12,517 nt of DNA from CAKZYD01 sp039026755. GTDB lineage: Bacteria > Pseudomonadota > Alphaproteobacteria > Sphingomonadales > CAKZYD01. Each line of letters begins with the position of its first letter. The first letter of the stretch is position 1. The DNA is taken from assembly GCA_039026755.1 (NCBI GenBank), contig JBCCLR010000102.1, forward strand, positions 1-12,517, written 5' to 3'. Under the pieces are notes generated by a model, which was given only the letters and a program-made list of their open reading frames with translations, had not been told where the DNA came from and did no database searches. Made by a program: the position numbers and the translations under genes. Shown piece by piece: positions 6,393-12,517 of the stretch.

Positions 6393-6854
6393 TTAGCCCG
6401 TGATCTTGCGTTGATCGGCATAGACCTTGTCTTGGTCAATGCCCTCGACAGGCTTGCGCTGCCGTAAAACGTCATCAATCTCACGCGCCCTAGCTTCGCG
6501 CTCTTGCTCACCTAAAGCATAGTCTTCTTCAGGCGTTTCCATTAGATAGGCGTAAAGCGGCTCGCCATTGGCCTGTGTGCCAACGCGCTGCCGAACCCTA
6601 CTCCCGTCCTTGTTTCCTTCAGTTACAAAATCATAAGCCAAATCACCGGCCAAGTGTTCGATGCGACCGTTACCGTCGTCATTGCCCCAATAGCGCACAT
6701 ATCCGGGGCGCTGCTCAGCCTGAAGCTTCATTTTAAAGCCACCTGTAGCGCCAGGCTTGCGACGTCTGCGCGGCTCTGGCTTAACTTCATTTTCCAGAAT
6801 AGGCGCTTCAGGATTTTTACGCGGGCGTCCGCGTGTGCGTTTTACGTCGGTCAT
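6393..6854 (-). CDS. Basic protein with AT-hook-like motif, between scaffold and decoration genes
   Basis: A 153-aa protein from the ATG at 6854. This ATG lies in an ATGA overlap with the stop of the scaffold gene and is preferred over an in-frame TTG at 6866. The N-terminus is strongly basic, with RGRPRK at residues 8-13, the core of an AT-hook, and a second cluster (EPRRRRKPG) near 30. The middle has GFKMKLQAEQRPGYVRYWGN and a GRIEHLAGDLAYDFVTEGN segment; GTQANGEPLYAYLMETPEED follows, then a polar helical C-terminus. I recognise this arrangement (RGRPRK N-terminus, then PGYxRxW, then LYAYLMExPxE) from uncharacterised phage proteins next to capsid genes. No function is established for them to my knowledge. 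DNA binding through the AT-hook-like motif is inference only. Confidence 0.85.
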   Translation of the reverse strand: MTDVKRTRGRPRKNPEAPILENEVKPEPRRRRKPGATGGFKMKLQAEQRPGYVRYWGNDDGNGRIEHLAGDLAYDFVTEGNKDGSRVRQRVGTQANGEPLYAYLMETPEEDYALGEQEREARAREIDDVLRQRKPVEGIDQDKVYADQRKITG

Positions 6855-7657
6855 GCTGCACCCCAATCAAAGTTTTTCACATATTCAGCGCGCTGCTTTT
6901 CAAGCGTATCGCCCTTAAAATATCCGTTGCGTACAAAGCGATCACATGTCGCCTTGGCCTCTGCCGGAAGGTCCGCATAAGTCTTGCCAGCTGTGCCACC
7001 TTTTGAACCGCCGCTACCAACTTTAGGCGGAGCATCGCGCTTTGTATTCTTCGGTTCGGGGTTTAGTTCAGCAACCTGCTTTGCAACTTCATCAAGCAGT
7101 TCGCGGCCGCGTAATGCTGTTTGTTCAGCAAGCAATCCGCTTGCAATGGCCTCAGCTTGTGCAGTTTTCTTCTTGTCCGTTCCGTACCAGCCCGTGTCTT
7201 CCACCCATTTTTTAAAAACCGGGTCGTCTTTAGGCTCTGCAGGCTTAACCTGTTCTTCTTGATTCTTACGCAATTTCTCGGCGTCTTTTTGAGCTTCGTC
7301 AAAAGCCGTAACATCTCCATCTTGAGCAGCTTTGCGCTGTTTAGCCTCAATTTCCTTGAGCGCCTTATCAAAAGCGCGCTTTTCAGTTTTAGACATGTAG
7401 TCCTGAAACTCTTTGGCAGTCGCCTTCATTTCAGCAATTTCGGATTTTGCTTCTTCTAGTTCTTTTTGAAGCTTACGATTTTGCGATTTCACAACCGGGA
7501 GAAACTCTTCGCCGCGTTTCACAAACGTTCTGGCGTCTCGCCAGGCTTCAGGATCACCCTTATAATCGTCTTTTGGTACCCAGCCTTGTTCGCGCGCCTC
7601 CGCTTCGTAATCGCGCTCCTGTGACTTTTCAGTCGTTTGCGTGCCTTCTTCACTCAC
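6851..7657 (-). CDS. Probable capsid scaffolding protein
   Basis: A 268-aa highly charged, Lys/Glu/Ala/Gln-rich protein. A conserved-looking N-terminal segment (AREQGWVPKDDYKGDPEAWR, then FVKRGEEFLP, 22-54) is followed by a long coiled coil (about 55-135). A linker with WVEDTGWYGTD (151-161) leads to a second helix, then a disordered Gly/Pro/Lys stretch (200-224). The C-terminal domain (225-268) is basic (CDRFVRNGYFKGD, AEYVKNFDWGAA); scaffolds often bind coat protein through such a C-terminus. This composition and its place between portal and capsid fit an internal scaffold that directs procapsid assembly and is then removed. The start is GTG in a GTGA overlap with the GroES gene, with GAGG 8 nt upstream. 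A capsid protease is not visible nearby, so the scaffold may exit intact, as in P22; this is inference. Confidence 0.83.
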   Translation of the reverse strand: MSEEGTQTTEKSQERDYEAEAREQGWVPKDDYKGDPEAWRDARTFVKRGEEFLPVVKSQNRKLQKELEEAKSEIAEMKATAKEFQDYMSKTEKRAFDKALKEIEAKQRKAAQDGDVTAFDEAQKDAEKLRKNQEEQVKPAEPKDDPVFKKWVEDTGWYGTDKKKTAQAEAIASGLLAEQTALRGRELLDEVAKQVAELNPEPKNTKRDAPPKVGSGGSKGGTAGKTYADLPAEAKATCDRFVRNGYFKGDTLEKQRAEYVKNFDWGAA

Positions 7658-7959
7658 TGGTCTAACCTCGCTAGAACATCTTCGTTGTTAATAATGCGGT
7701 ATTCTTCGCCGTCAGCACCCTTGACGATAGTCCCTGCGTATTTGGCAATAAGAATACGCTCACCTGGCTCCACAGCTTCTTTCCACTCAGAAAAAGCTAA
7801 ATCTCCGACATTCACGACTGTCGCTTTGCACGCCGCAAATTTTTCTCGCTCTTTGTGATCATCCGGCAGAAAAATGCCGCCTGCAGTCTTTTCTTGAACG
7901 CTGTCCGGCTTCACCAAAAGCCGAAGGTCCAAAGATTTAATGCCCGATGTGTCGTTCAC
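7654..7959 (-). CDS. groES: GroES-type co-chaperonin (phage-encoded Cpn10)
   Basis: A 101-aa protein with the Cpn10 layout. The N-terminal strand (LDLRLLVKPD, 10-19) matches the start of GroES. The mobile loop carries TAGGIFLP (25-32), the equivalent of the GGIVL element through which GroES binds GroEL. Then come CKATVVNVGDLAF, EPGERILIAKYAGTIVKGAD (roof and core strands) and the C-terminal EEYRIINNEDVLARLD signature. GroES caps the GroEL ring and assists folding of trapped protein. No GroEL gene is in the window, so it would have to work with host GroEL. It lies between the portal and scaffold genes, which suggests help with capsid-protein folding, as T4 gp31 does for its coat. The start is GTG, sharing one base with the upstream TAG (TAGTG), with AGGA 7 nt before it. 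Confidence 0.94.
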   Translation of the reverse strand: MNDTSGIKSLDLRLLVKPDSVQEKTAGGIFLPDDHKEREKFAACKATVVNVGDLAFSEWKEAVEPGERILIAKYAGTIVKGADGEEYRIINNEDVLARLDQ

Positions 7960-8171
7960 TATCTTTTCCTTGCTTCATAATCGTCCCAATCAAATTCAAT
8001 GACCGCTTTCAACGCCTCAATACGACCTTGCTGCGTGTGAAAATCCCGTTCACCAGAAAGCGTTTCAAATTGCGCGCGGTAATCCGCCAATGTTCGGTTG
8101 AGGTGGTCCAGAAAGGATTGGGTTTCCTTGCTGGTTTTCCATTGAATTAAGTGCTCGCTGTTCTCGAACAT
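7959..8171 (-). CDS. Small protein overlapping the portal gene 3' end
   Basis: A 70-aa, mostly helical, charged protein (IQWKTSKETQSFLDHLNRTL, then QGRIEALKAVIEFDWDD). Short proteins with a W/F..T.E...FL.xL N-terminal helix and a TQQGRIEAL element are common just after portal genes in phages of this type, in my recollection, but their function is unknown. Its first 35 codons overlap the end of the portal gene in the +1 frame. Its own ATG has AGGAA with a short spacer, so it need not depend on a frameshift. The stop shares one base with the GroES start (TAGTG). This overlap and the neighbours make it credible despite its size. Confidence 0.8.
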   Translation of the reverse strand: MFENSEHLIQWKTSKETQSFLDHLNRTLADYRAQFETLSGERDFHTQQGRIEALKAVIEFDWDDYEARKR

Positions 8172-10041
8172 GCATTTCCTCTAAAAGAGCCCTCACGCCC
8201 ATTAAATCGCTTTTGTATTGGTCTAGCTGCACGCCAGCTTCAATTGCTTCAGCATCGGCGATGTTTTTCAGCGCCTTGGTGATGCGCTCCATACCCTCGA
8301 GCCTAGCTTTGCGCTCATCAAGGTCCATTTTACGCTCTTTGAGATCCATTTCAGCGAGCTGCTGAAGCTGCTCAGGCGAAGGACCCTGACTGGGCTCAAC
8401 AAGCAAACTGTCAATATCTTCTATATTTGCCGCTTCAAGCATACGCCGGCGTATTTCCATCTGGTTTAAATACGGATCGCCAGCAAATTGACCAAGATAC
8501 TGCGATCGCCCCAGCTTTTGCATGTCTGTGACGGCATTAGGATCGGATACCGGCACAACATTCATGCCACCTTGCGCATAATCCTCTTGCTTGATGGCCT
8601 GCTCATCATCGTGAAAATCAAAATAGGTTTCAGGCGGCAAATATTCCGCGTTTATGTCATACAGCAGCTTCAGTTCTTTGCGCAGCGAACGACGGACACG
8701 CTTGTAAATTGCCGAGAACACCTTTGTCCCCTGCTCAATCAGTGCAAGCGTTGTCCCAACCGGCGCGTTCGCGTTCTCATTGCCACCTGTAAGGACGTCT
8801 TTAACAGCTGTAATGTCCTGCGCTGCGTCTATTAGCAGGCCGAGTAGCGAAAAAAGCACTGCAGACGGCTGTTGGACTGGCAAGGGCACAAGTTGCTGCC
8901 TTAAATCAGGCCCGGAAGCATCAATTTTTTTCCACTCACCAGGCTTAAATTCTAGAGCACCGCCGCGCATGTTGACACCGTTGCCGATAAAACCACCGCC
9001 GGTGTTAGAAAGCGTTCCGGCGTCGATGAGCTGATTGATAACAGTGTTTACACTTTCGCCAAGCGCGTGAAGCAGCAACCCAAACCCCAGGCTGTATACT
9101 TTTCCTTCAGGGTCAGGAATAAAATCATATTTCACAAAATATTTTTGCGCAGATATTTTTTCTACAGTCTCGCCGCGCACAAAAATTGATTTTTGATCGT
9201 AGTTTGCAACAATCCGGGCAACCTCTCCGGTTTTTTTATGGATTGTGACAATGTAAGGCTCGGTATAGCCGTCTTCATCTAGATCGATACGGCAATGCTG
9301 CTCAATGAACTCATGCGAACTTTGAGAGTCGCCTGCTTTTTCACCAAATCCGTATTCAAAACTACGCCAAAGCCTCGATGAAAAATTCTCTTGAATTTCA
9401 TGCGGATAATAGTGGCATCGATGCGAGTAACGCGGTGCACGCTCAAACGAAATGCAGTCATTATTGACCACGAGATCGGTTGGCATAATCAGCTCGCAAA
9501 CCGGTCGGCCTTCAGCTGGGTCGTAATACACTTTTCGAAACACTGTGCCCAGAATCGGCAGCACATGAACTAGAGTATCTGTATCGCCATCCCACTCCTC
9601 AATTTCTTCAAGAAGCTGATAGCTCATATGACGACTTATGCGATCAGCGCGATCCTGTTTTGTGTTGTCCGGATCTTCACCAATAACGCGCGCCTTAGCG
9701 ACATCGTTTCCGTCCACAATGGCCGGGTATGCTCGTGCCGCAAATTGAATGGCCGCGCTTGTAAGCAATGGGTATTTAACGTTAGAGGCATTTGGCCAAG
9801 GTGTGTTTTTTTCTTCTTTGACCTGTTTTGCCGCCTTCATGGCTGTTTCGGCAATCTTCTCCCATTCCGCGCGACTATTTAAATCGATCTGATAACCAAG
9901 CATGCATTCTTGCGAAATGCGTCCAAGGTGTTCGGCGCCAAGGTCATCAGCAATATTCACCATTTGAGAAAGCTCTAAAAGCCGCTCAATATCCGGTGAC
10001 GGCTGAGTGTCCTGTGGCTGTAATTGTGTGACTGTGTTCAA
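8065..10041 (-). CDS. Portal protein
   Basis: A 658-aa protein, close to P22 gp1 (725 aa). Family features include an N-terminal GYQIDLNSRAEWEKIAETAM, then NTPWPNASNVKYPLLTSAAI and FAARAYPAIV (near 80-109). A DILPILGTVFRKVYY-like segment (here LVHVLPILGTVFRKVYY) and a wing domain follow. Further on are GFGLLLHALGESVNTVINQL, NTGGGFIGNGVNMRGGAL, the crown-region helix QPSAVLFSLLGLLIDAAQDI, and PVGTTLALIEQGTKVFSAIY. The C-terminus is a Gln/Glu-rich coiled coil (about 555-640). Portals form the dodecameric ring through which DNA enters. The start is a TTG at 10041, 6 nt after AGGGG, which gives a 56-bp overlap with the terminase gene. An ATG at 9963 (residue 27) is an alternative, because conserved-looking sequence begins only near residue 29. 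Confidence 0.94.
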   Translation of the reverse strand: MNTVTQLQPQDTQPSPDIERLLELSQMVNIADDLGAEHLGRISQECMLGYQIDLNSRAEWEKIAETAMKAAKQVKEEKNTPWPNASNVKYPLLTSAAIQFAARAYPAIVDGNDVAKARVIGEDPDNTKQDRADRISRHMSYQLLEEIEEWDGDTDTLVHVLPILGTVFRKVYYDPAEGRPVCELIMPTDLVVNNDCISFERAPRYSHRCHYYPHEIQENFSSRLWRSFEYGFGEKAGDSQSSHEFIEQHCRIDLDEDGYTEPYIVTIHKKTGEVARIVANYDQKSIFVRGETVEKISAQKYFVKYDFIPDPEGKVYSLGFGLLLHALGESVNTVINQLIDAGTLSNTGGGFIGNGVNMRGGALEFKPGEWKKIDASGPDLRQQLVPLPVQQPSAVLFSLLGLLIDAAQDITAVKDVLTGGNENANAPVGTTLALIEQGTKVFSAIYKRVRRSLRKELKLLYDINAEYLPPETYFDFHDDEQAIKQEDYAQGGMNVVPVSDPNAVTDMQKLGRSQYLGQFAGDPYLNQMEIRRRMLEAANIEDIDSLLVEPSQGPSPEQLQQLAEMDLKERKMDLDERKARLEGMERITKALKNIADAEAIEAGVQLDQYKSDLMGVRALLEEMHVREQRALNSMENQQGNPILSGPPQPNIGGLPRAI

Positions 10042-11554
10042 GGGCTGCCCCTACTGGATAGGCAAAAGTAAGCGCTAGAGCGTCCGCCATGTCTGGCGAA
10101 TGCCCTATGCGATCTTTGATGTGCTGCTTGTCTTCAATTAGAAGCGCACCGTTAGACGTGTGCCGCGTTGCGCCTTTGTCCCAAACCGGCGCAGTTAACT
10201 CGATATGTAGCTGATCATCGTTAGGAACCGAAACTCCGGCAGGATCGGTAAACCAGTCTCGCATAGTATCCCACATTTCCGCTCGCTTATTAGCGTAGCG
10301 CGTGGGATCAGATGCCTTCTGCGCAAAATTAATACCGTGCACCAACCCGCCATAACCAAGCTCGCGCAACCGATCATACAAGCCCGCTCCAAGGCCAGTG
10401 ATGTCCACAAACACTTTGTCCGGGTTAACGCCTTGCATAATGCTTACAATGCGACCGCACAGCGCCATAAGATCGTCTTCATCAAGCGATGCGTGGACGT
10501 AACTTCCAGCAAGCCTGCCCTGGCGGTCGATAATGTGCGTTTTATCTCCGCCCCTGGCTGGATCGACGCCCAAAATGAGCGGCGTATGCCCGCTGACCCG
10601 AACATCTGCATTGCGTGCGTTTAGAACGTCGCGTGACGGCACAAAGGATGCCACACCAGAGGTCTGGAAAGCTTCTTCTACGGTAGCAGGGTATTCTTGT
10701 TTAAACTTCCAACAAATTGTGTCGGGATCGCCTGAAATAGCTTGGCATTGCTCGGCATTTTTTAAATAGGCCCAATAAAGCTTATCAGGCCCTATTTTGT
10801 GCAGCTGGCCGTAAGCCTGCCACTCTTCAGGAAAAATAAACCCCTCGTGCGGCGCGGCTTCGTATTCCTCATGCTCAAACCACGGCAAAAAAACGAGTTC
10901 ATAGTCGCCTTCACCGCGCATAGCCGACATGGCCATTGAATAAAACAGACCGCCAACGCCGTTCGCTGTGCTCTCCAATATGCTTTCAGTACCTTCAGCA
11001 CGAGGAACGGCGTTCATGACTCCGTCTACATGCGTGTCCGCATTGGCCCAGAAAGCGACCTCCGAGCCATGAAATAGCTGAATGGTTTGAGACCTGCCAA
11101 CACCTACAGTCCCAGCAGTACCGACGCTGTAGCCGCTGTCTAGCTTATCAAAGGATAGCTCTTTAGCATTTGCTGCCTTAGTCGAAGGCCTGACAAGCGC
11201 GGGGCAATTCTCGTGAAACCTTTTTGCCATTGAAAACAGAGCATCAGTAGCCGCCTGCTCATGCGTGAGCACAAACGCCTTTACGCCAAAACTATGCGAC
11301 GTTCTCCAGTACCACCGACCCTGCACATACGTTGAAATGCCAAGCTGCCGACCCTTTAAAACAATAAGCCGGACAAACCCTTTCTCCCTGCGCTGCTTTT
11401 CAGCAATACGATGCAGCTTAAGCTGAGACGAATTTAATACAAACGGCTCAATCGCACCTTTTTTCGGCCGAATGCGCAGGCATTTTTGTGCGTAATGCGG
11501 AAAGTCGTTTTTTAGTCTTTGGCGAATAGCGCGCTCATCATTTGAGAGCTGCAA
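9986..11554 (-). CDS. Terminase large subunit (packaging ATPase and nuclease)
   Basis: A 522-aa protein with both TerL domains. The ATPase half shows a Walker A-like KGRQLGIST at 67-75, a Walker B-like strand ending in SE (IQLFHGSEVAFW, 158-169) and the coupling motif ILESTANG at 192-199. The nuclease half has three acidic clusters of the RNase H-like fold: GVDPARGGDKT (329-339, D331), VFVDITGLGAGLYDRL (381-396, D384), and PDMADALALTFAYP at 487-500 (D488/D491). It cuts concatemeric DNA and drives it into the head through the portal. The start is TTG, preceded by GAGGA with 5-nt spacing. No upstream start is available because a stop lies 8 codons before. It overlaps the small subunit by 17 bp. 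Confidence 0.96.
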   Translation of the reverse strand: MQLSNDERAIRQRLKNDFPHYAQKCLRIRPKKGAIEPFVLNSSQLKLHRIAEKQRREKGFVRLIVLKGRQLGISTYVQGRWYWRTSHSFGVKAFVLTHEQAATDALFSMAKRFHENCPALVRPSTKAANAKELSFDKLDSGYSVGTAGTVGVGRSQTIQLFHGSEVAFWANADTHVDGVMNAVPRAEGTESILESTANGVGGLFYSMAMSAMRGEGDYELVFLPWFEHEEYEAAPHEGFIFPEEWQAYGQLHKIGPDKLYWAYLKNAEQCQAISGDPDTICWKFKQEYPATVEEAFQTSGVASFVPSRDVLNARNADVRVSGHTPLILGVDPARGGDKTHIIDRQGRLAGSYVHASLDEDDLMALCGRIVSIMQGVNPDKVFVDITGLGAGLYDRLRELGYGGLVHGINFAQKASDPTRYANKRAEMWDTMRDWFTDPAGVSVPNDDQLHIELTAPVWDKGATRHTSNGALLIEDKQHIKDRIGHSPDMADALALTFAYPVGAALEHSHTITATGHSAVTGY

Positions 11555-11834
11555 GCGCGTCCTCGTGAGATATGCTTAAGTTTGCATCCACCTGAACAGC
11601 GCTCAATTTCGGATGCACATAGGGCGCTGCTGCTTTCGCGCACTCGATGCGAACATCATCCGGTTGACTTTCATCCGTCATGATTTTCATAAGGTATTCA
11701 AGCGGGGTGATGCCGTACTTCTTGGCCTGGTCTATGGACTCTTGCGTAATTTTGTTGCGCGAACCCTTTTTTCGACCCGCACCTGGCCTTGCCCCGCCTG
11801 CGTTAGGCCTCGCACCACCGTTCTGTTTAGGCAT
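11538..11834 (-). CDS. Terminase small subunit-like protein
   Basis: A 98-aa basic protein. The N-terminus has a duplicated, disordered motif (GARPNAG then GARPGAGRKKGSRNK), often seen at the start of small terminases and related phage DNA-binding proteins. After a short helix (ITQESIDQAKKYGIT) comes TPLEYLMKIMTDESQPDDVR and IECAKAAAPYVHPKLSAVQV, a helical block typical of TerS proteins. Its place directly before the large subunit supports the call. TerS recognises the packaging site and stimulates TerL. The ATG lies in an 8-bp overlap with the upstream gene. No good Shine-Dalgarno is visible, so coupling is likely. Confidence 0.9.
   Translation of the reverse strand: MPKQNGGARPNAGGARPGAGRKKGSRNKITQESIDQAKKYGITPLEYLMKIMTDESQPDDVRIECAKAAAPYVHPKLSAVQVDANLSISHEDALAALK
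11560..11564 (-). promoter_or_regulatory. Ribosome-binding site that fixes the TTG start of the large terminase
   Basis: GAGGA on the minus strand, 5 nt before the TTG at 11554. No ATG or GTG occurs between the upstream in-frame stop (about 11576-11578) and this codon, so TTG is the only sensible start. Confidence 0.7.
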
Positions 11835-12102
11835 TTAAAAACGCAACCCGCTCGCCGTTCTTTACGACAATATCGTATGGCGTTGTTGCTGGAAGAAAGT
11901 GGCTATTAGACGAGGCAGTTGGGTTGCTGCCAATTGAATAGTATACAGCGGCGCTAGCAAAAACCCGCAGCACGCCGCCGCCAAGCGGATCAGTTTGTGT
12001 AGATGACGTTGCATCGGCAATCGTTGAAACAGCTTCAGTAGGCCGAAAAGCAGGCGCTTTTTCCGTGTATCCGTCGCCTAGCGACATATAAACAGCAGCC
12101 AT
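11827..12102 (-). CDS. Small beta-rich phage protein upstream of terminase
   Basis: A 91-aa protein starting at ATG 12102, which follows AGGAG (12113-12109) by 6 nt. An in-frame TTG at 12108 abuts that AGGAG and is rejected. The sequence is short on charge and rich in Ala, Ser, Thr and Val. It contains repeated short strands (LRVFASAAVYYSIGSNPTAS) and a C-terminal SHFLPATTPYDIVVKNGERV segment. The pattern 'PATTPYDIVVKNGERVAFL' resembles small beta-sandwich phage proteins that carry a PAN..Y..V..G..VA/I ending, usually virion or decoration components. No specific family is claimed. It overlaps the small terminase gene by 8 bp. Confidence 0.8.
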   Translation of the reverse strand: MAAVYMSLGDGYTEKAPAFRPTEAVSTIADATSSTQTDPLGGGVLRVFASAAVYYSIGSNPTASSNSHFLPATTPYDIVVKNGERVAFLNA

Positions 12103-12108
12103 ATCCAA

Positions 12109-12113
12109 CTCCT
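12109..12113 (-). promoter_or_regulatory. Ribosome-binding site fixing the start of the small beta-rich protein
   Basis: AGGAG on the minus strand, spaced 6 nt from the ATG at 12102. It overlaps the TAG of the LamG-like gene (TAGGAG). Confidence 0.7.
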
Positions 12114-12517
12114 ATAAATGCAGCGCACCCATCATGTAACGACCCATTTCAGCTGAACCAGCTGGTGCAGGCACACTACCACCAACGCCCTGCATATCCC
12201 CGGCAAAACCAAACGCACCAGGATTGCTTTGATTGGCATGCTCTGTGGCAAGCCAGTCCCCAGACACTGCGCTTGGGCGCAGCCATATTTCACTCAGAAA
12301 CCCGTGAAAGTCTAAAGTTGATTGTTGCCGGCCAAGCCTAAACTCACTGCCTGCGAGCGTATCGACATCATCAAGCGTATCGGAGGTGTGAACGGACCCA
12401 TCGGTATATAAGCTTGCGTTGACGCTCTCAGAGCCGTCATACACAAATGCCGTGCGAACCTGAGCCGGCACAGCAGAAGAACTCAATATGGTGTCAGATC
12501 GCACCGCTAGGGCAAGA
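12112..12517 (-). CDS. LamG/concanavalin-like domain protein, C-terminal part (runs off right edge)
   Basis: 134 codons of an open frame continue to the window edge. A GTG at 12504 has no Shine-Dalgarno, and the frame is open beyond it, so the true start is outside. The visible part matches the last strands of a LamG-type jelly-roll: AFVYDGSESVNASLYTDGSV, then a GSEFRLGRQQ segment, then DFHGFLSEIWLRPSAVSGDW and LATEHANQSNPGAFGFAGD. The ending 'SEIWLRPSAVSGDWLATEHANQSNPGAF' is very close to the 'A-W-ATE-NQ-P--F' ending I know from LamG-like and DUF2341-associated domains. Such domains bind carbohydrate or other ligands. A virion protein that contacts the host surface is plausible but unproven. 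A Gly/Pro/Ala tail (GVGGSVPAPAGSAEMG) follows the domain. Confidence 0.83.
   Translation of the reverse strand, partial: LALAVRSDTILSSSAVPAQVRTAFVYDGSESVNASLYTDGSVHTSDTLDDVDTLAGSEFRLGRQQSTLDFHGFLSEIWLRPSAVSGDWLATEHANQSNPGAFGFAGDMQGVGGSVPAPAGSAEMGRYMMGALHL

Noticed and set aside
6851..6866. TTG at 6866 as start of the AT-hook-like protein
   Set aside because: The ATG at 6854 forms the ATGA overlap with the scaffold stop, the usual junction in this operon, and gives the natural protein start MTDVKRTRG.
7063..7371. Minus-strand frame of 102 codons inside the scaffold gene
   Set aside because: It lies wholly within the scaffold gene in another frame, is Lys/Leu/Arg-biased, and is a shadow of that gene's Lys/Glu-rich coiled coil.
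10195..10410. Minus-strand frame of 71 codons inside the large terminase gene
   Set aside because: It is nested inside a gene with intact terminase motifs and has no start signal or conserved pattern.
12100..12108. TTG at 12108 as start of the small beta-rich protein
   Set aside because: It directly abuts the AGGAG element with no spacer; the ATG at 12102 has an ideal 6-nt spacer.
12502..12504. GTG at 12504 as the start of the LamG-like protein
   Set aside because: No ribosome-binding site precedes it, the frame is open to the window edge, and the visible domain is only the end of a jelly-roll.
1..12517. tRNA genes, CRISPR arrays, insertion sequences, attachment sites
   Set aside because: No cloverleaf, direct-repeat array, transposase or integrase was seen; coding density leaves no room outside genes.

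Overview
This window is a tightly packed late (virion-assembly) operon of a tailed double-stranded DNA phage or prophage. Every convincing gene is on the minus strand, so transcription runs from high to low coordinates. The order is terminase, portal, capsid, connector, then ejection proteins. The portal and the two connector proteins (P22 gp4-like and gp10-like) point to a short-tailed (podovirus-type) particle of the kind that infects Gram-negative bacteria, probably a proteobacterium. The host guess is weak. No integrase, repressor, lysis, replication, tRNA or CRISPR feature is present, so lysogenic or lytic lifestyle cannot be decided here.

Reading in the direction of transcription. (1) 12517-11827: the C-terminal part of a LamG/concanavalin-like protein cut by the right edge, then a small beta-rich protein. 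(2) 11834-8065: small terminase, large terminase and portal, the DNA-packaging motor. (3) 8171-6393: a small protein overlapping the portal 3' end, a GroES-type co-chaperonin, a scaffolding-protein candidate, and a basic protein with an AT-hook-like RGRPRK motif. (4) 6364-4880: a capsid decoration/cement protein and the major capsid protein, both with strong ribosome-binding sites and ATG starts, followed at once by a 9-bp GC-rich hairpin. (5) 4842-2354: two small conserved-type proteins, then the gp4-like adaptor and gp10-like DNA-stabilisation protein. (6) 2357-1: two small beta-rich virion-protein candidates, a GNAT-family acetyltransferase, an Ala/Gly-rich ejection-protein candidate, and the first 94 codons of another probable ejection protein cut by the left edge.

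The genes fit one job. Terminase and portal fill the head. Scaffold and (inferred) the GroES homologue with host GroEL help fold and assemble the capsid. Decoration protein stabilises the shell, gp4/gp10-like proteins seal the portal, and the last genes provide the DNA-ejection apparatus. Coding is almost continuous. Neighbouring genes mostly overlap by 1-20 bp (TAATG, ATGA, GTGA, TTGA), with two long overlaps at the two ends of the portal gene. There is no gene-free stretch over 300 bases; the largest gap is about 40 bp after the capsid gene.

The most interesting points are the phage-encoded GroES inside the capsid module, the acetyltransferase inside the ejection/tail module, the hairpin sitting where a ribosome-binding site should be after the capsid gene, and the unusually high share of GTG/TTG starts (7 of 18 assignable starts). 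I found no strong evidence of a wholly new system.
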